A stretch of DNA of 64,000 nt from Hahella sp018986435. Its GTDB lineage: Bacteria > Pseudomonadota > Gammaproteobacteria > Pseudomonadales > Oleiphilaceae. Below the pieces are notes generated by a model. It saw only the letters and a program-made list of their open reading frames with translations, was not told the DNA's origin and searched no databases. A program made the position numbers and the translations under genes. How positions within the stretch are numbered: position 1 is the first letter of the stretch; each line of letters starts with the position of its first letter. This document shows positions 12,213 through 21,328 of this stretch, one piece after another. The DNA lies in the NCBI RefSeq assembly GCF_050749805.1, contig NZ_CP192738.1:2294001-2358000 (forward strand). The letters run 5' to 3'.

Positions 12213-15200
12213 TCAGTGAAAGTCCCGCGAGGGCGGCTCCAGGCCTTCCAGATGTGACGTCAGGTCTATCAACCGGTGGGCGATGACGTGCGCAGTCCTC
12301 CCTTCGTCGTCCTTATCGATCTCCCCGTATACCATTAGCAGTCGCGACTTGACGAGAGCGTCCATCTGCGCCATCGCGGTTTTTTTCCAGACAATGATAT
12401 TGATTGAGCCTGTTTCGTCTTCCAGCGTGAGAAAGGTGACCCCGGTCGAGGTTTTTGGGCGTTGTCTGTTGATGACGACGCCTGCAACATAAGTCTTGAG
12501 GCCGGCTTTTTGGTTTAGCAGTTCAACCGCTGTTGAGCAGTGAGGAATTAGATTGGCTTCTCGGAGATAGGCCAGGGGGTGGTCACCTAGCACTACGCCT
12601 GTGCTGGCATGATCTTCATAAATGTTGTCCAAACGGCTGGGAGGCTTGAAGTCTACGCCTCTGTATTCAAACTCGGAGAAGAGTTGATAGTAATAAAGAA
12701 AGCCTGAGCACTCCCAACGCTGCTGATATCTATTGTCGCCTAACGAAGTCAGAGCGTTGGCGGAGGCAAGGGCTTCAAGGTCTTCTCTAGTTATTTTCGG
12801 AAGATGCATTACCTGTGCGAGAGAAGTAAAACCTTCGTCGGTTCTATGCTGGATAATAGAGACTACAGCCTCTTCTGATAACCCTTTAACGAGCTTGAAC
12901 CCCAGCCGTAAAGCACCTTCTTTTGTGTTGTCAGTGTGTGGTTCTAAACGGTGCTCCCAGTAACTATTATTTATATCCACGGGCAAGACGATAACGCCAT
13001 GTCGTTGAGCGTCTTGGACTAATTGCCAGGGAGCATAAAAGCCCATTGGCTGGCTGTTTAAGAGTGCGCAGCAGAAAGAGGAAGGGTAATAGTATTTAAG
13101 CCAGCCCGAATGATAGGCCAGCAGCGCAAAACTGGCGGCGTGGGACTCAGGAAAGCCGTATTCGCCGAAGCCCTCTATTTGTCGACATAAACGCTGAATA
13201 TATTCCTGGCGTACACCTTTGTTAAGCAGATTGGTTATCAGTTTGTCCATTAACTTGCCCATATGACCGCGGCGTTTCCAGCTAGCCATAGAGCGTCTTA
13301 GTTCTTCTGCTTCTTCGGAAGTGAAACCAGCCCCAACAATGGCTATGGCGATAACCTGTTCCTGAAAGATGGGAACGCCGAAGGTACGTTTCAGAATGGG
13401 GTTTAGCTCAGGTAACGGGACGTCTTCAGGATCTTCCAGACTATGTCGTCTACGCAGATAGGGGTGAACCATATCGCCATGAATCGGACCAGGCCTGACA
13501 ATCGCCACTTGCACCACAAGATCATAGTATTTTTCTGGTCTGAGACGAGGAAGCATGTTCATTTGGGCGCGAGACTCCACCTGAAAGAGCCCAACTGTGT
13601 CGGCCTGCTGCAACATGCCATAAACTTGGGAATCTTCTTCTTTGGGGATGCTTTCCAAAGAGAACGTCTTTCCCGTTATTTCACTAATATATGTCATACA
13701 TTTTTTCAGTGCTGTCAGCATGCCTAGCGCCAACACATCGACTTTCATTAATCCAAGAGACTCAAGATCGTCTTTGTCCCACTGTATGACTGTACGCTCT
13801 TCCATTGTGGCATTTTCTATTGGGACCAATTCAACTAAAGGGCCAGCGGATAAAACAAAGCCGCCTACGTGCTGAGATAAGTGCCTTGGAAAGCCTAGCA
13901 GTTCAGGTAGCAACTCTTTAAAACATGTCAGGATATGATTGTCCTGAGAAACCTGAGGCGTGATGACTTCATCTATCCAGTTCTGTCCCCGATATCGCCA
14001 GCCATAGTTAGCGATCACATTTTCGAGCTGCAATAAGTCGACTCCTAGCGCCTTACCCAAGTCCCTTATTGCGCTTTTGGGGCGATAAGTAATTACGGTT
14101 GCAGCAATGGCGCAGCGCTCACGGCCGTAGCGCCGATAGAGATATTGGATAATTTCTTCTCTGCGCGCATTTTCGAAATCCACATCAATATCTGGTGGTT
14201 CGTCACGTCCCTTGGATATAAAGCGCTCAAAAAGAAGGCTGGCTTTGGTGGGGTCAACAGCGGTTATACCAAGACAATAGCAAACCACAGAGTTTGCGGC
14301 CGAGCCTCTTCCCTGACAGAGTATGTCTGATTTTTTCGCGTAATCCACAATGTCGAAAATAGTCAGGAAGTAATACTCATATTGCAACTCACTGATGATC
14401 TTAAGTTCTTTCTCCAATGTAGCTAAAACTGATTCAGGTATGCCTTGTGGAAAACGAAGATGCGCCCCTTCATAAGTCAGGCGACGTAAATAAGCGCTAG
14501 GGTCGTCTCCTTCGGGAACGACTTCCTTGGGATATTGGTAACGGATTTCATTCAACTCAAATGTGCACCTCGCTGCGACCTTCAGGCTCTCTTGTATTGC
14601 GCTAGGGGGATAAGTTTCATGAACTTCACTTAAAGGGCGTAAATAGTTTTCCGCATTAGGAGCCAGGAGCTCTTTTATAGAGTCCACTGTTTGATTGAGG
14701 CGAATTGCTGTCAGTGCGTCGTGAAGCGGCTTTCGCTCGGGCGTATGCATCTTGACTTCATTGCTGCACACAACAGGAAGGTTATAGGCCTCGGATAGCG
14801 TTTGTATAAGCTCTCGCTTTGAGCTGTCCTCTTCTGACAGGGATAGCTCCAACAATAGCCATAGACGGCCAGAGAATGCTTGTACTAACGCTGGGATAAA
14901 CTCTTGATCACTTCGCTTGGGGCGCCAAAGTAGGAGGCCTTGCTTGATGCTTTCATTAAGGTCATGAGGTGAAAATCGATAGTCCCCTTTTTCTGCTTTT
15001 CTCCTGCAGTTGGTAATAAACCGGCAGAGTTCGCCATAAGCTTTTTTATGGGGCGTCAGTACGACAAAGCAATCTCCTTCATAATTAAACTCGCTGCCAA
15101 TGATTAGCTTAAACGCTGAAGCTTCAGGAGTTTCCTCCCTGAGTCGGCGTAGCTCTCGCCACGCTTTGACAGCGCCGGCGACGGAGCACTCGTCCGTGAT

Positions 15201-15311
15201 CGCCAAGGCGCTGTAGCCCTGTTCAATGGCTTGTTGCACTAGCTCTTCAGGGTGAGACGCGCCTTTTAGAAATGAATAGTTGCTTATGCAATGGAGCTCG
15301 GCGAAGGACAT
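12213..15311 (-). CDS. dnaE2: Error-prone DNA polymerase DnaE2 (ImuC)
   Basis: A 1032-residue C-family polymerase of the DnaE2/ImuC type, the catalytic subunit of the ImuABC mutasome that copies past DNA damage. The N-terminus (AELHCISNYSFLKGASHPEEL) is the PHP domain; the active-site segment PPDIDVDFE near residue 370 holds the catalytic aspartates; the C-terminus has an OB-type domain (GVVINRQRP...FLTLEDETG, about residue 945-975). It is about 130 residues shorter than replicative DnaE, as usual for DnaE2. It is the third gene of an imuA-imuB-dnaE2 operon, 15 bases after imuB, under a LexA box upstream of imuA. Confidence 0.95.
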   Translation of the reverse strand: MSFAELHCISNYSFLKGASHPEELVQQAIEQGYSALAITDECSVAGAVKAWRELRRLREETPEASAFKLIIGSEFNYEGDCFVVLTPHKKAYGELCRFITNCRRKAEKGDYRFSPHDLNESIKQGLLLWRPKRSDQEFIPALVQAFSGRLWLLLELSLSEEDSSKRELIQTLSEAYNLPVVCSNEVKMHTPERKPLHDALTAIRLNQTVDSIKELLAPNAENYLRPLSEVHETYPPSAIQESLKVAARCTFELNEIRYQYPKEVVPEGDDPSAYLRRLTYEGAHLRFPQGIPESVLATLEKELKIISELQYEYYFLTIFDIVDYAKKSDILCQGRGSAANSVVCYCLGITAVDPTKASLLFERFISKGRDEPPDIDVDFENARREEIIQYLYRRYGRERCAIAATVITYRPKSAIRDLGKALGVDLLQLENVIANYGWRYRGQNWIDEVITPQVSQDNHILTCFKELLPELLGFPRHLSQHVGGFVLSAGPLVELVPIENATMEERTVIQWDKDDLESLGLMKVDVLALGMLTALKKCMTYISEITGKTFSLESIPKEEDSQVYGMLQQADTVGLFQVESRAQMNMLPRLRPEKYYDLVVQVAIVRPGPIHGDMVHPYLRRRHSLEDPEDVPLPELNPILKRTFGVPIFQEQVIAIAIVGAGFTSEEAEELRRSMASWKRRGHMGKLMDKLITNLLNKGVRQEYIQRLCRQIEGFGEYGFPESHAASFALLAYHSGWLKYYYPSSFCCALLNSQPMGFYAPWQLVQDAQRHGVIVLPVDINNSYWEHRLEPHTDNTKEGALRLGFKLVKGLSEEAVVSIIQHRTDEGFTSLAQVMHLPKITREDLEALASANALTSLGDNRYQQRWECSGFLYYYQLFSEFEYRGVDFKPPSRLDNIYEDHASTGVVLGDHPLAYLREANLIPHCSTAVELLNQKAGLKTYVAGVVINRQRPKTSTGVTFLTLEDETGSINIIVWKKTAMAQMDALVKSRLLMVYGEIDKDDEGRTAHVIAHRLIDLTSHLEGLEPPSRDFH

Positions 15312-15326
15312 GGAATAATTGCTGTT

Positions 15327-16733
15327 TCAGGAAAAAAAACCGTGCCGGAACCACTGTTTTTCAGGGGTATGAAAAATCCAGTGCAAACTATTGTTTGGAG
15401 TGACGGCAACATAGTAGTCCCGCTTTACGGCATATTTATCCCACCAGCCCGAATCTATGCGTAGTGGCCCATGAAGCAGCTTATAAGACTCAATATTGAT
15501 AAGCGGCGCCGAAGGCAGCAGCCAAACCGGCTGTGGTGAGGTGCGTGAACGTGGATGTTTTACAAGCGCGGGTAACGGCGTTTGTTGGGTTTTTAGTTCT
15601 GGTCTATGGTCGGTGGTCAGACTAAGAAAATGCACATGATCGGAGCCCAGCCGGGCAGCCAGTCGATTGAGCAAGCGTGTTTTTTCAGCAGCAATATTTT
15701 CGTTGAAATGAGCGAATAAATACTCTGACTGTTGGGGCGCTTCTTCAAAGTTGGAGGCGAAAAGCTCAACCATTACAACCGGGGCGGACAGCTCTATTCT
15801 CTCCAGGCTCTTATTCAGGATGTATAACCAGGAGTCGGGCCGGTTATCTCCCTGTGCGAGTCTGATGCTCTCTAGGGTCGGCGGTTGATGACGATGAATA
15901 AGGCGTACTTCCAAGGACTGACTAATCAGGCAGCGCTCCTGTAAAAAAAGGCAGAACTCTTTAATGGCTTTGGCTAAGTAGAAGAGCAAAGGCTGTAGGC
16001 TTTCAAATTCCTGCTCCAGGTCTAGCCGCTTTTTGAAACGGCTTGGAGGAGTAAAAGGCGAAGGCCGCCAAGGTTTGCGGCCAAGCGCGTGGTCAAGATA
16101 CAAAGCAAGGTCTGCATCGATTCGATACGCAAGATCGCAGCTTGGAAGTTTGGCGATATCATAAATAGTTTTTAGACCCACCTTGCGCAGCTTATATTCA
16201 GTACGACTCTCCAGCTTCAGGCGATCTAATTTCAGGAGCTTGAGCGCCCGCCAAAAACTCTCGGCGTTTACATCTTTTTCTAGGTTTGAGCGAGCAAGGA
16301 GGCGGGCGGCTTTGGGGTGAGGCGCTGTTGCGTTCAACGTGGTAACGCCAAGGGCTGAAAACGCCTGCTGAATGTCCTGGCGCAATTGTGAAGGGCGTGT
16401 ATACAGGCGTTTCATTGAGGCGACTTCCAAATACAAACCGTTAGGCTCGTCCAGGCTGACCCAAGAGGAAAAGCGGTTAGCAATTTGCGCTGCTCGATGT
16501 ATTGCTTGCGTTTGCTTGTGGGGCTTTATGTGGAGAACCTGTAAGGTGGGGCATAGGCAGAATGCTGTGTTTAATAGCATCCCAGTATCCACGCCTGAGT
16601 CCGAGGCGCTCGCGTTTGCGTCAACAATGACAGAACCATTTTCCTGAATCAGAGCAATGGGAGTGGTTTCTCTGAAATCTGGACTCCACGTTTCTGCATA
16701 CAGGTGTGGAAAGTAAAGATATAACCATCGCAT
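15327..16733 (-). CDS. imuB: ImuB, Y-family polymerase-like mutasome protein
   Basis: A 468-residue Y-family-like protein that in other bacteria bridges DnaE2, the beta clamp and ImuA without being an active polymerase. The N-terminus WLYLYFPHLYAE corresponds to the first metal-binding motif of Y-family polymerases but has no aspartate there, and the usual SIDEAY motif reads SLDEPNGLYLEV near residue 93, so loss of catalysis is visible. A helix-hairpin-helix-like segment (LRKVGLKTIYDIAKLPSC) lies near residue 190. It is followed by dnaE2 after 15 bases and preceded by imuA after 21 bases. Confidence 0.93.
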   Translation of the reverse strand: MRWLYLYFPHLYAETWSPDFRETTPIALIQENGSVIVDANASASDSGVDTGMLLNTAFCLCPTLQVLHIKPHKQTQAIHRAAQIANRFSSWVSLDEPNGLYLEVASMKRLYTRPSQLRQDIQQAFSALGVTTLNATAPHPKAARLLARSNLEKDVNAESFWRALKLLKLDRLKLESRTEYKLRKVGLKTIYDIAKLPSCDLAYRIDADLALYLDHALGRKPWRPSPFTPPSRFKKRLDLEQEFESLQPLLFYLAKAIKEFCLFLQERCLISQSLEVRLIHRHQPPTLESIRLAQGDNRPDSWLYILNKSLERIELSAPVVMVELFASNFEEAPQQSEYLFAHFNENIAAEKTRLLNRLAARLGSDHVHFLSLTTDHRPELKTQQTPLPALVKHPRSRTSPQPVWLLPSAPLINIESYKLLHGPLRIDSGWWDKYAVKRDYYVAVTPNNSLHWIFHTPEKQWFRHGFFS

Positions 16734-16754
16734 AAGATCATACCGCCTTTGAAC

Positions 16755-17447
16755 TTACCTGGTTCTTTCCCTACGAGCGTCACTTTCGGCTTCCGTGTGA
16801 AATGAGGAGCGCCTAAAAAGAGAGAGCGGATGTAGCGAGTCTATGGCCACTTTGGATGTCGCCCACCCTCTACGCTGTTTTAGGATCTCCACGCATAAGA
16901 CTCCTTGAGAGAGCATATTTAAACGAACTCTCAATGAGCTGGGCGAGTTGGCGTACTGTCTATCCTGAAACAAGAAGCACGGCTTTTGCTGTTGAGCGGC
17001 AATAATCTGTAGTCGACGCACGTGCTCTGGTCGCATGCTCCCAGGCCATGCCAGTACCGCGGCGGACGATGAGCTTTTCAGACTTTCTTCTATCGACCAG
17101 AGCAAATCCCTGCGAGATTGAGGTTGCGTTATCAGGTTGTTGTAGAGACTTAAACCGCCATTAATTAATGCAGGCGCATATAGTGGATACGGCGGCGCTA
17201 CCCACAGTATCCACTGTTCTTGATGGCTTAATGGAGCCAAAGCCGGAAACAAAAGGCTGACCTCTCCCATACCTGGTGATCTATATCCTATTTCTGTCAC
17301 GCCATCCGCTGGCCATCCACCGTCGGCCAATGCTTGGTTCAAAGATGGAAAGCCAGTATCCAATCCTTTTATTGGGGCTGAAGAGAAATGTCTTCCTCGC
17401 CATATCTGGCCTCGATTAATTGCTTGTTCTAGCCCTGATTTGTTCAT
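16755..17447 (-). CDS. imuA: ImuA, RecA-like translesion synthesis accessory protein
   Basis: The first gene of the mutasome operon. ImuA proteins are RecA/SulA-like and are needed for damage-induced mutagenesis together with ImuB and DnaE2. The start MNKSGLEQAINRGQIWRG at 17447 matches the usual ImuA N-terminus; the frame is open 20 codons further, but that stretch runs through the LexA box and promoter and is not coding. Family features include GFPSLNQALADGGWPADGVTEI near residues 30-52 and WILWVAPPYPLYAPAL near residue 80. The C-terminus is basic (ESDARRERTR). About 230 residues. Confidence 0.92.
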   Translation of the reverse strand: MNKSGLEQAINRGQIWRGRHFSSAPIKGLDTGFPSLNQALADGGWPADGVTEIGYRSPGMGEVSLLFPALAPLSHQEQWILWVAPPYPLYAPALINGGLSLYNNLITQPQSRRDLLWSIEESLKSSSSAAVLAWPGSMRPEHVRRLQIIAAQQQKPCFLFQDRQYANSPSSLRVRLNMLSQGVLCVEILKQRRGWATSKVAIDSLHPLSLFRRSSFHTEAESDARRERTR

Positions 17448-17479
17448 TGTCTGAGTAGAATTAAGTTTAAACAAAAACA

Positions 17480-17495
17480 CTGTATATAAAAACAG
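17480..17495 (-). promoter_or_regulatory. LexA (SOS) box of the imuA operon
   Basis: CTGTATATAAAAACAG is a full gammaproteobacterial LexA consensus (CTGT-N8-ACAG). It lies 33 bases upstream of the imuA ATG. On the minus strand a TTGACA -35 (17502-17507) precedes it, and the -10 region overlaps the box, so LexA would block the promoter until DNA damage. Confidence 0.92.
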
Positions 17496-17619
17496 TATTT
17501 TTGTCAAAATGGAGATTACTTACTCTTTTTTAGGCCATGGATATTCAGTTATGCTTCCAAACGGCCCCGCTTAAATAAGCGGTTACAGGAAAAGCGAAAC
17601 ATGTGACAACGAGGCATTC

Positions 17620-18108
17620 ATGGAAATAAGAGAGGCGTTAGAACAGGACTTTGAGCAGATTTGGCGGATATTTCACTCTGTGGCTGTCGCGGGAGAAACC
17701 TATGCTTACGCCCCTGACACAAGTAAAGAGGAAGCCTACGAATTATGGTTGCGGCAGCCACAGAAAACCTATGTCGCAGTTGAAGGCGATACAGTCCTGG
17801 GAACCTATTACCTGAAACAAAATCAATTGGGGTTGGGCTCCCATGTCAGCAATTGTGGCTACATGGTGGCGGAAGCCGCCCGTGGCAAAGGTGTGGCGGC
17901 GTCCCTGTGCGAACACTCGCAGGCCATGGCGAAAAAGTATGGGTACAAAGCCATGCAATTCAATTTTGTGGTATCCACTAACGAAGTCGCGGTTAATCTG
18001 TGGCGCAAGTTGGGCTATGACATCGCCGGCCGCCTTCCCAAAGCCTTCCGTCACTCAAAGCTTGGACTGGTGGATGCGTTGGTTATGTATAAGTGGCTGG
18101 GGGACTAA
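17620..18108 (+). CDS. GNAT family N-acetyltransferase
   Basis: A 162-residue single-domain GNAT protein. The acetyl-CoA-binding motif A is seen in the MVAEAARGKGVAASLCEHS segment (about residues 82-100; R-x2-G-x-G/A pattern), and the end of the fold in VNLWRKLGYDIAGRLPKAF near residues 125-145. It resembles YhhY/Ard-like acetyltransferases of unknown substrate. It diverges from imuA and ends before a strong bidirectional stem-loop. The start ATG follows CGAGG. Confidence 0.87.
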   Translation: MEIREALEQDFEQIWRIFHSVAVAGETYAYAPDTSKEEAYELWLRQPQKTYVAVEGDTVLGTYYLKQNQLGLGSHVSNCGYMVAEAARGKGVAASLCEHSQAMAKKYGYKAMQFNFVVSTNEVAVNLWRKLGYDIAGRLPKAFRHSKLGLVDALVMYKWLGD

Positions 18109-18124
18109 GACTTGGTGGAGGCTA

Positions 18125-18156
18125 GCCCATAGGTGGCGTCACCTATGGGCAGTTTT
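18125..18156. terminator. Convergent terminator between GNAT and M16 protease genes
   Basis: GCCCATAGGTG (18125-18135) pairs perfectly with CACCTATGGGC (18140-18150) across a 4-base loop, followed by AGTTTT. It lies between two convergent stop codons and could serve both strands. Confidence 0.8.
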
Positions 18157-18159
18157 AAA

Positions 18160-21054
18160 TTACTGCCTGCTAAGCATTATCTCAGCACTTTCGAGCTGTG
18201 GTGACTCCAAGACCCATTTTGGGTTTTTGTCATGGAACTTTTCTAATGAGCCTAATAAGGTATCTGATATTTTGGATTTCCATTTGGAACCAATAGCGTG
18301 AGATTTTCCTTCAATAAGTACGGACAATACCCGCTTATTTTTGCTTACAAAACTGTTTCTATACCACTCGATGAAGCTATCTTTAGAGATCGACTTTATT
18401 GCATCCGCCATACGTGCTTCGCTGTCAAAATGGAGGCTTCCATTCGCAATTTCTCTCCAGTATAAAGAAGACTTCTCTTGTGTTTTTTTCGGGGCGTTAA
18501 GCTCTGCCGTTAAAGAGTTTTTAAACACGTCAAAGTCGTTATCCTGCATACTTGTCAACCGCCCCTGGAAGTATTCCAAAAAGCTTAGTGTTTCTTGCTC
18601 TAATCTATCCGGCGCGGAAACAGGCGACTGCATGATGAAATTCATGCCAGGAATATTCAAATAATTACTAATAGTTGCGTGCACTACATAGCCAAGCTGT
18701 TTTTCTGTGCGTAACTCTTTGAAGAAAGAGTCAGATAACATTTTTTCCAGAAGACCAAAGTTTGCTTGCTCACTATAACTTGCAGAGTTGCCTTGGACAT
18801 ATATCATAGAGACAGAGTCAGTGAACTCTGACTCCTCAATAACATGCGTGATTCCTAATGGTAGACGAGTAATATACTCTCTTACTTTAGCGGAGTTGGT
18901 TTCGCTGATAATTGTATCTGAAATCATTTTGCTCCATTTTTCAGCCTGTGGTTTCTCAATGTTTCCATAGGAAAAAGTGGTTACATGTAGATTGTCTCTA
19001 AAGTCGCCCAAGAGATTAATCATTCTGGGATAAGATGCTTCGCGCATACCTGAAGCGAGCTCAGCTAAGCCATAGCTAGGTAAGTGAATAATTTCATCTG
19101 TAAAAAAATTGGCCATAACCAATGGATGTGTCCGCTCTTTATATTTTTTTAAGTGATACATCCAGCCATAGCGATATTCTTCGTAATGGCGTTCTTTCTC
19201 ACGAAAATCCTTGATTTCATTAAGTACATTCGTAAGTAAGAGTTCTATGCTTTCGGGATAGCCTTGAAACTGCAGTTCAAAGCCGTTTTTAACCCTGCTA
19301 ATATTCAGACTGGTGTTAATTTCTTCAGCAATGGATAGCTGCTCTTTAAGTTTGTCTTGCAATAGACTCCAAAATAATTGGGATAACGCTGAAGAGCGTC
19401 GGTCTTGATCCATCTCGGGTGATCGCAGTAATACGTAATAATAGGCAAGTGGGCTGCCGACCTCAGTGTTTTTTCCATGCCATGCATTAATATTGGGGTG
19501 AGAGCTGAGCCTATGAGGCTCGTCATCTGAGCCACTTATAACTTCTATCTCGCCCTTCGGCAAAAATTGGTTGGCGGAAGGAAGAAGAAATCCATAATCG
19601 CCTTTAGGCTTATAATGCTTTTGATCAGAAACCGAAAGCTTATTAGCGGAATAGGCCGTATGAAACCATTTTGTTTCACCAGATACTATAAAATTAGGGT
19701 GTGCGATAACAGCTATCATGTTGTCTGGGCGTATAGCGTCTAGTAACTTCTGATAAAGCTGTGGTTTAAACTCTTCCGACACGTAGCCTTTGGCTAATGC
19801 ATAATTCGGCCCATAGCGACGTAAATTACTCGCGGTTTCTGTGATGTTTAGCGACTCAAAGAAACACTTTTGCAGGCCTTTATGTTTCAGAAACTCTTTA
19901 TATCTCCATTCATCCAGTGGTTCTTTTTTTAATAAATCAGCATAGGCCATTAAGCGTCGGATGACATCCCAGTACTGCTCGCCTCCTTGATAGTATAAAT
20001 CGATGTATATCTCTATCCTTGATGCATCAGGGTCGCTTGTATTGAACTGAACTGATAAACCACTGGCATAATCATTATCGCGTAAGCTGCTGGACAGTGT
20101 GTTGGGAACCTGTTGCTCCAGTAGGTAGCTTATAAACTCTTCTGGCGCTGACTTAAACTCACTTCGAATATTTTCGATTGGAAAATATAGGATCATATAT
20201 CTTTCGTCGTCATTGAGCTTGGCTTTAACAATTGAAGGAACTTTCTCCAAGCTCAATGCTTTCGGGGGCGACGGTGGCGTTGCTGAAGGTCGTACAGGTA
20301 GGTGGCTAAATCTGTCTTTCAACAATGCTTCAAGTAGCTCATTGGATTGCGGAGCGCTTACAACAAGCACCATCTTGTCTGCGCTATAGTGAGCTTCCCA
20401 CCAAGCTCTAACACGCTGCGCCAGCTCTGCATCGCTAAATGCGGCAAAAGATTTTCGGTTGCCCATACCGAAACGAGTGATCGGATGACGATCTGCGAAG
20501 GACTCAGCGGCGACCTCGCTTAATCGCCAGTAGTACATGTCTTTTCTATACCGATATTCCGCTTGGATTGCCTTTCTCTCCCTGCCTACATATTTAGTAT
20601 CAAGGGTAGGGGCGGCCATAGCGTCGGAAAAAAGGTCCAGGGCTTTCTCTAAGTGCTCTGGATCAACATCAAAGTGGTAGTTTGTAGCCTCATAGTCCGT
20701 AGTGGCGTTTATTGACCCCCCATGCTGAGCGAGAAAAGACTGTAAACTGTCAACAGCTGGATAATTTTTTGATCCAAGAAAAAGCATGTGCTCTAGAAAA
20801 TGAGCCATGCCAAGAATGTCCTCTGGATCTTGTTGAGTTCCTACGCCAACTTCCAGCGAGAAACGTGCTTTATTTAGAGAAGGGTCAGATATGGTTAGTA
20901 CCCTTAGGCCATTATCAAGCTGTCTATGAGAATAAGTTTTTGGAAACTTGCACTCTTTAGGAAGCAAAGGGTTAATTTTTTCAGCGTAAGCGCTAGCAGA
21001 GAGAACTAAAGCGCAGGATAAGTAAATGAAGTGTGTAATACAGCGAAAAAACAC
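18160..21054 (-). CDS. Secreted insulinase/pitrilysin-type M16 metalloprotease
   Basis: A 964-residue M16 protease, probably periplasmic, related to protease III (PtrA). A signal peptide is seen at residues 1-24 (hydrophobic core then ASAYAEK). The inverted zinc motif HFLEH is at residues 85-89, with the downstream acidic ligand expected in the ERKAIQAEYRYR stretch. The length fits a four-domain pitrilysin. The frame is open to a TTG at 21066, but a GGAG six bases before the GTG at 21054 makes GTG the better start. The gene is visibly AT-richer than the potABCD and RND genes nearby, so it may be acquired. Confidence 0.9.
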   Translation of the reverse strand: MFFRCITHFIYLSCALVLSASAYAEKINPLLPKECKFPKTYSHRQLDNGLRVLTISDPSLNKARFSLEVGVGTQQDPEDILGMAHFLEHMLFLGSKNYPAVDSLQSFLAQHGGSINATTDYEATNYHFDVDPEHLEKALDLFSDAMAAPTLDTKYVGRERKAIQAEYRYRKDMYYWRLSEVAAESFADRHPITRFGMGNRKSFAAFSDAELAQRVRAWWEAHYSADKMVLVVSAPQSNELLEALLKDRFSHLPVRPSATPPSPPKALSLEKVPSIVKAKLNDDERYMILYFPIENIRSEFKSAPEEFISYLLEQQVPNTLSSSLRDNDYASGLSVQFNTSDPDASRIEIYIDLYYQGGEQYWDVIRRLMAYADLLKKEPLDEWRYKEFLKHKGLQKCFFESLNITETASNLRRYGPNYALAKGYVSEEFKPQLYQKLLDAIRPDNMIAVIAHPNFIVSGETKWFHTAYSANKLSVSDQKHYKPKGDYGFLLPSANQFLPKGEIEVISGSDDEPHRLSSHPNINAWHGKNTEVGSPLAYYYVLLRSPEMDQDRRSSALSQLFWSLLQDKLKEQLSIAEEINTSLNISRVKNGFELQFQGYPESIELLLTNVLNEIKDFREKERHYEEYRYGWMYHLKKYKERTHPLVMANFFTDEIIHLPSYGLAELASGMREASYPRMINLLGDFRDNLHVTTFSYGNIEKPQAEKWSKMISDTIISETNSAKVREYITRLPLGITHVIEESEFTDSVSMIYVQGNSASYSEQANFGLLEKMLSDSFFKELRTEKQLGYVVHATISNYLNIPGMNFIMQSPVSAPDRLEQETLSFLEYFQGRLTSMQDNDFDVFKNSLTAELNAPKKTQEKSSLYWREIANGSLHFDSEARMADAIKSISKDSFIEWYRNSFVSKNKRVLSVLIEGKSHAIGSKWKSKISDTLLGSLEKFHDKNPKWVLESPQLESAEIMLSRQ

Positions 21055-21328
21055 TAAAAACTCCAATGATCAGACTAATCTGGTTGGGGGAATTACTATT
21101 TATCAGGGGGTATGGGGCGACTGCATTGATGGGAATGCTACGACAGGGACGATTCCGTTCGATGAAGCTCCAACATACTACTGGTTAACAAGCGCGCTAT
21201 TTTATAAGTTTTTTCCTGAAAGATTAACTAAATTTTAGAAAACAAGTGACGGGCATATTAACTTCAGCCTGTTGGGCAGGCATTACCAACGTCCAGTAAT
21301 GTGAGTAGACGTAATAAAGGAGCACCCC

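Noticed and set aside
21026..21238. 70-codon frame starting inside the signal-peptide region of the M16 gene
   Set aside because: It is antisense to the protease start and has no coding signs; the region to 21328 seems to be promoter and leader.
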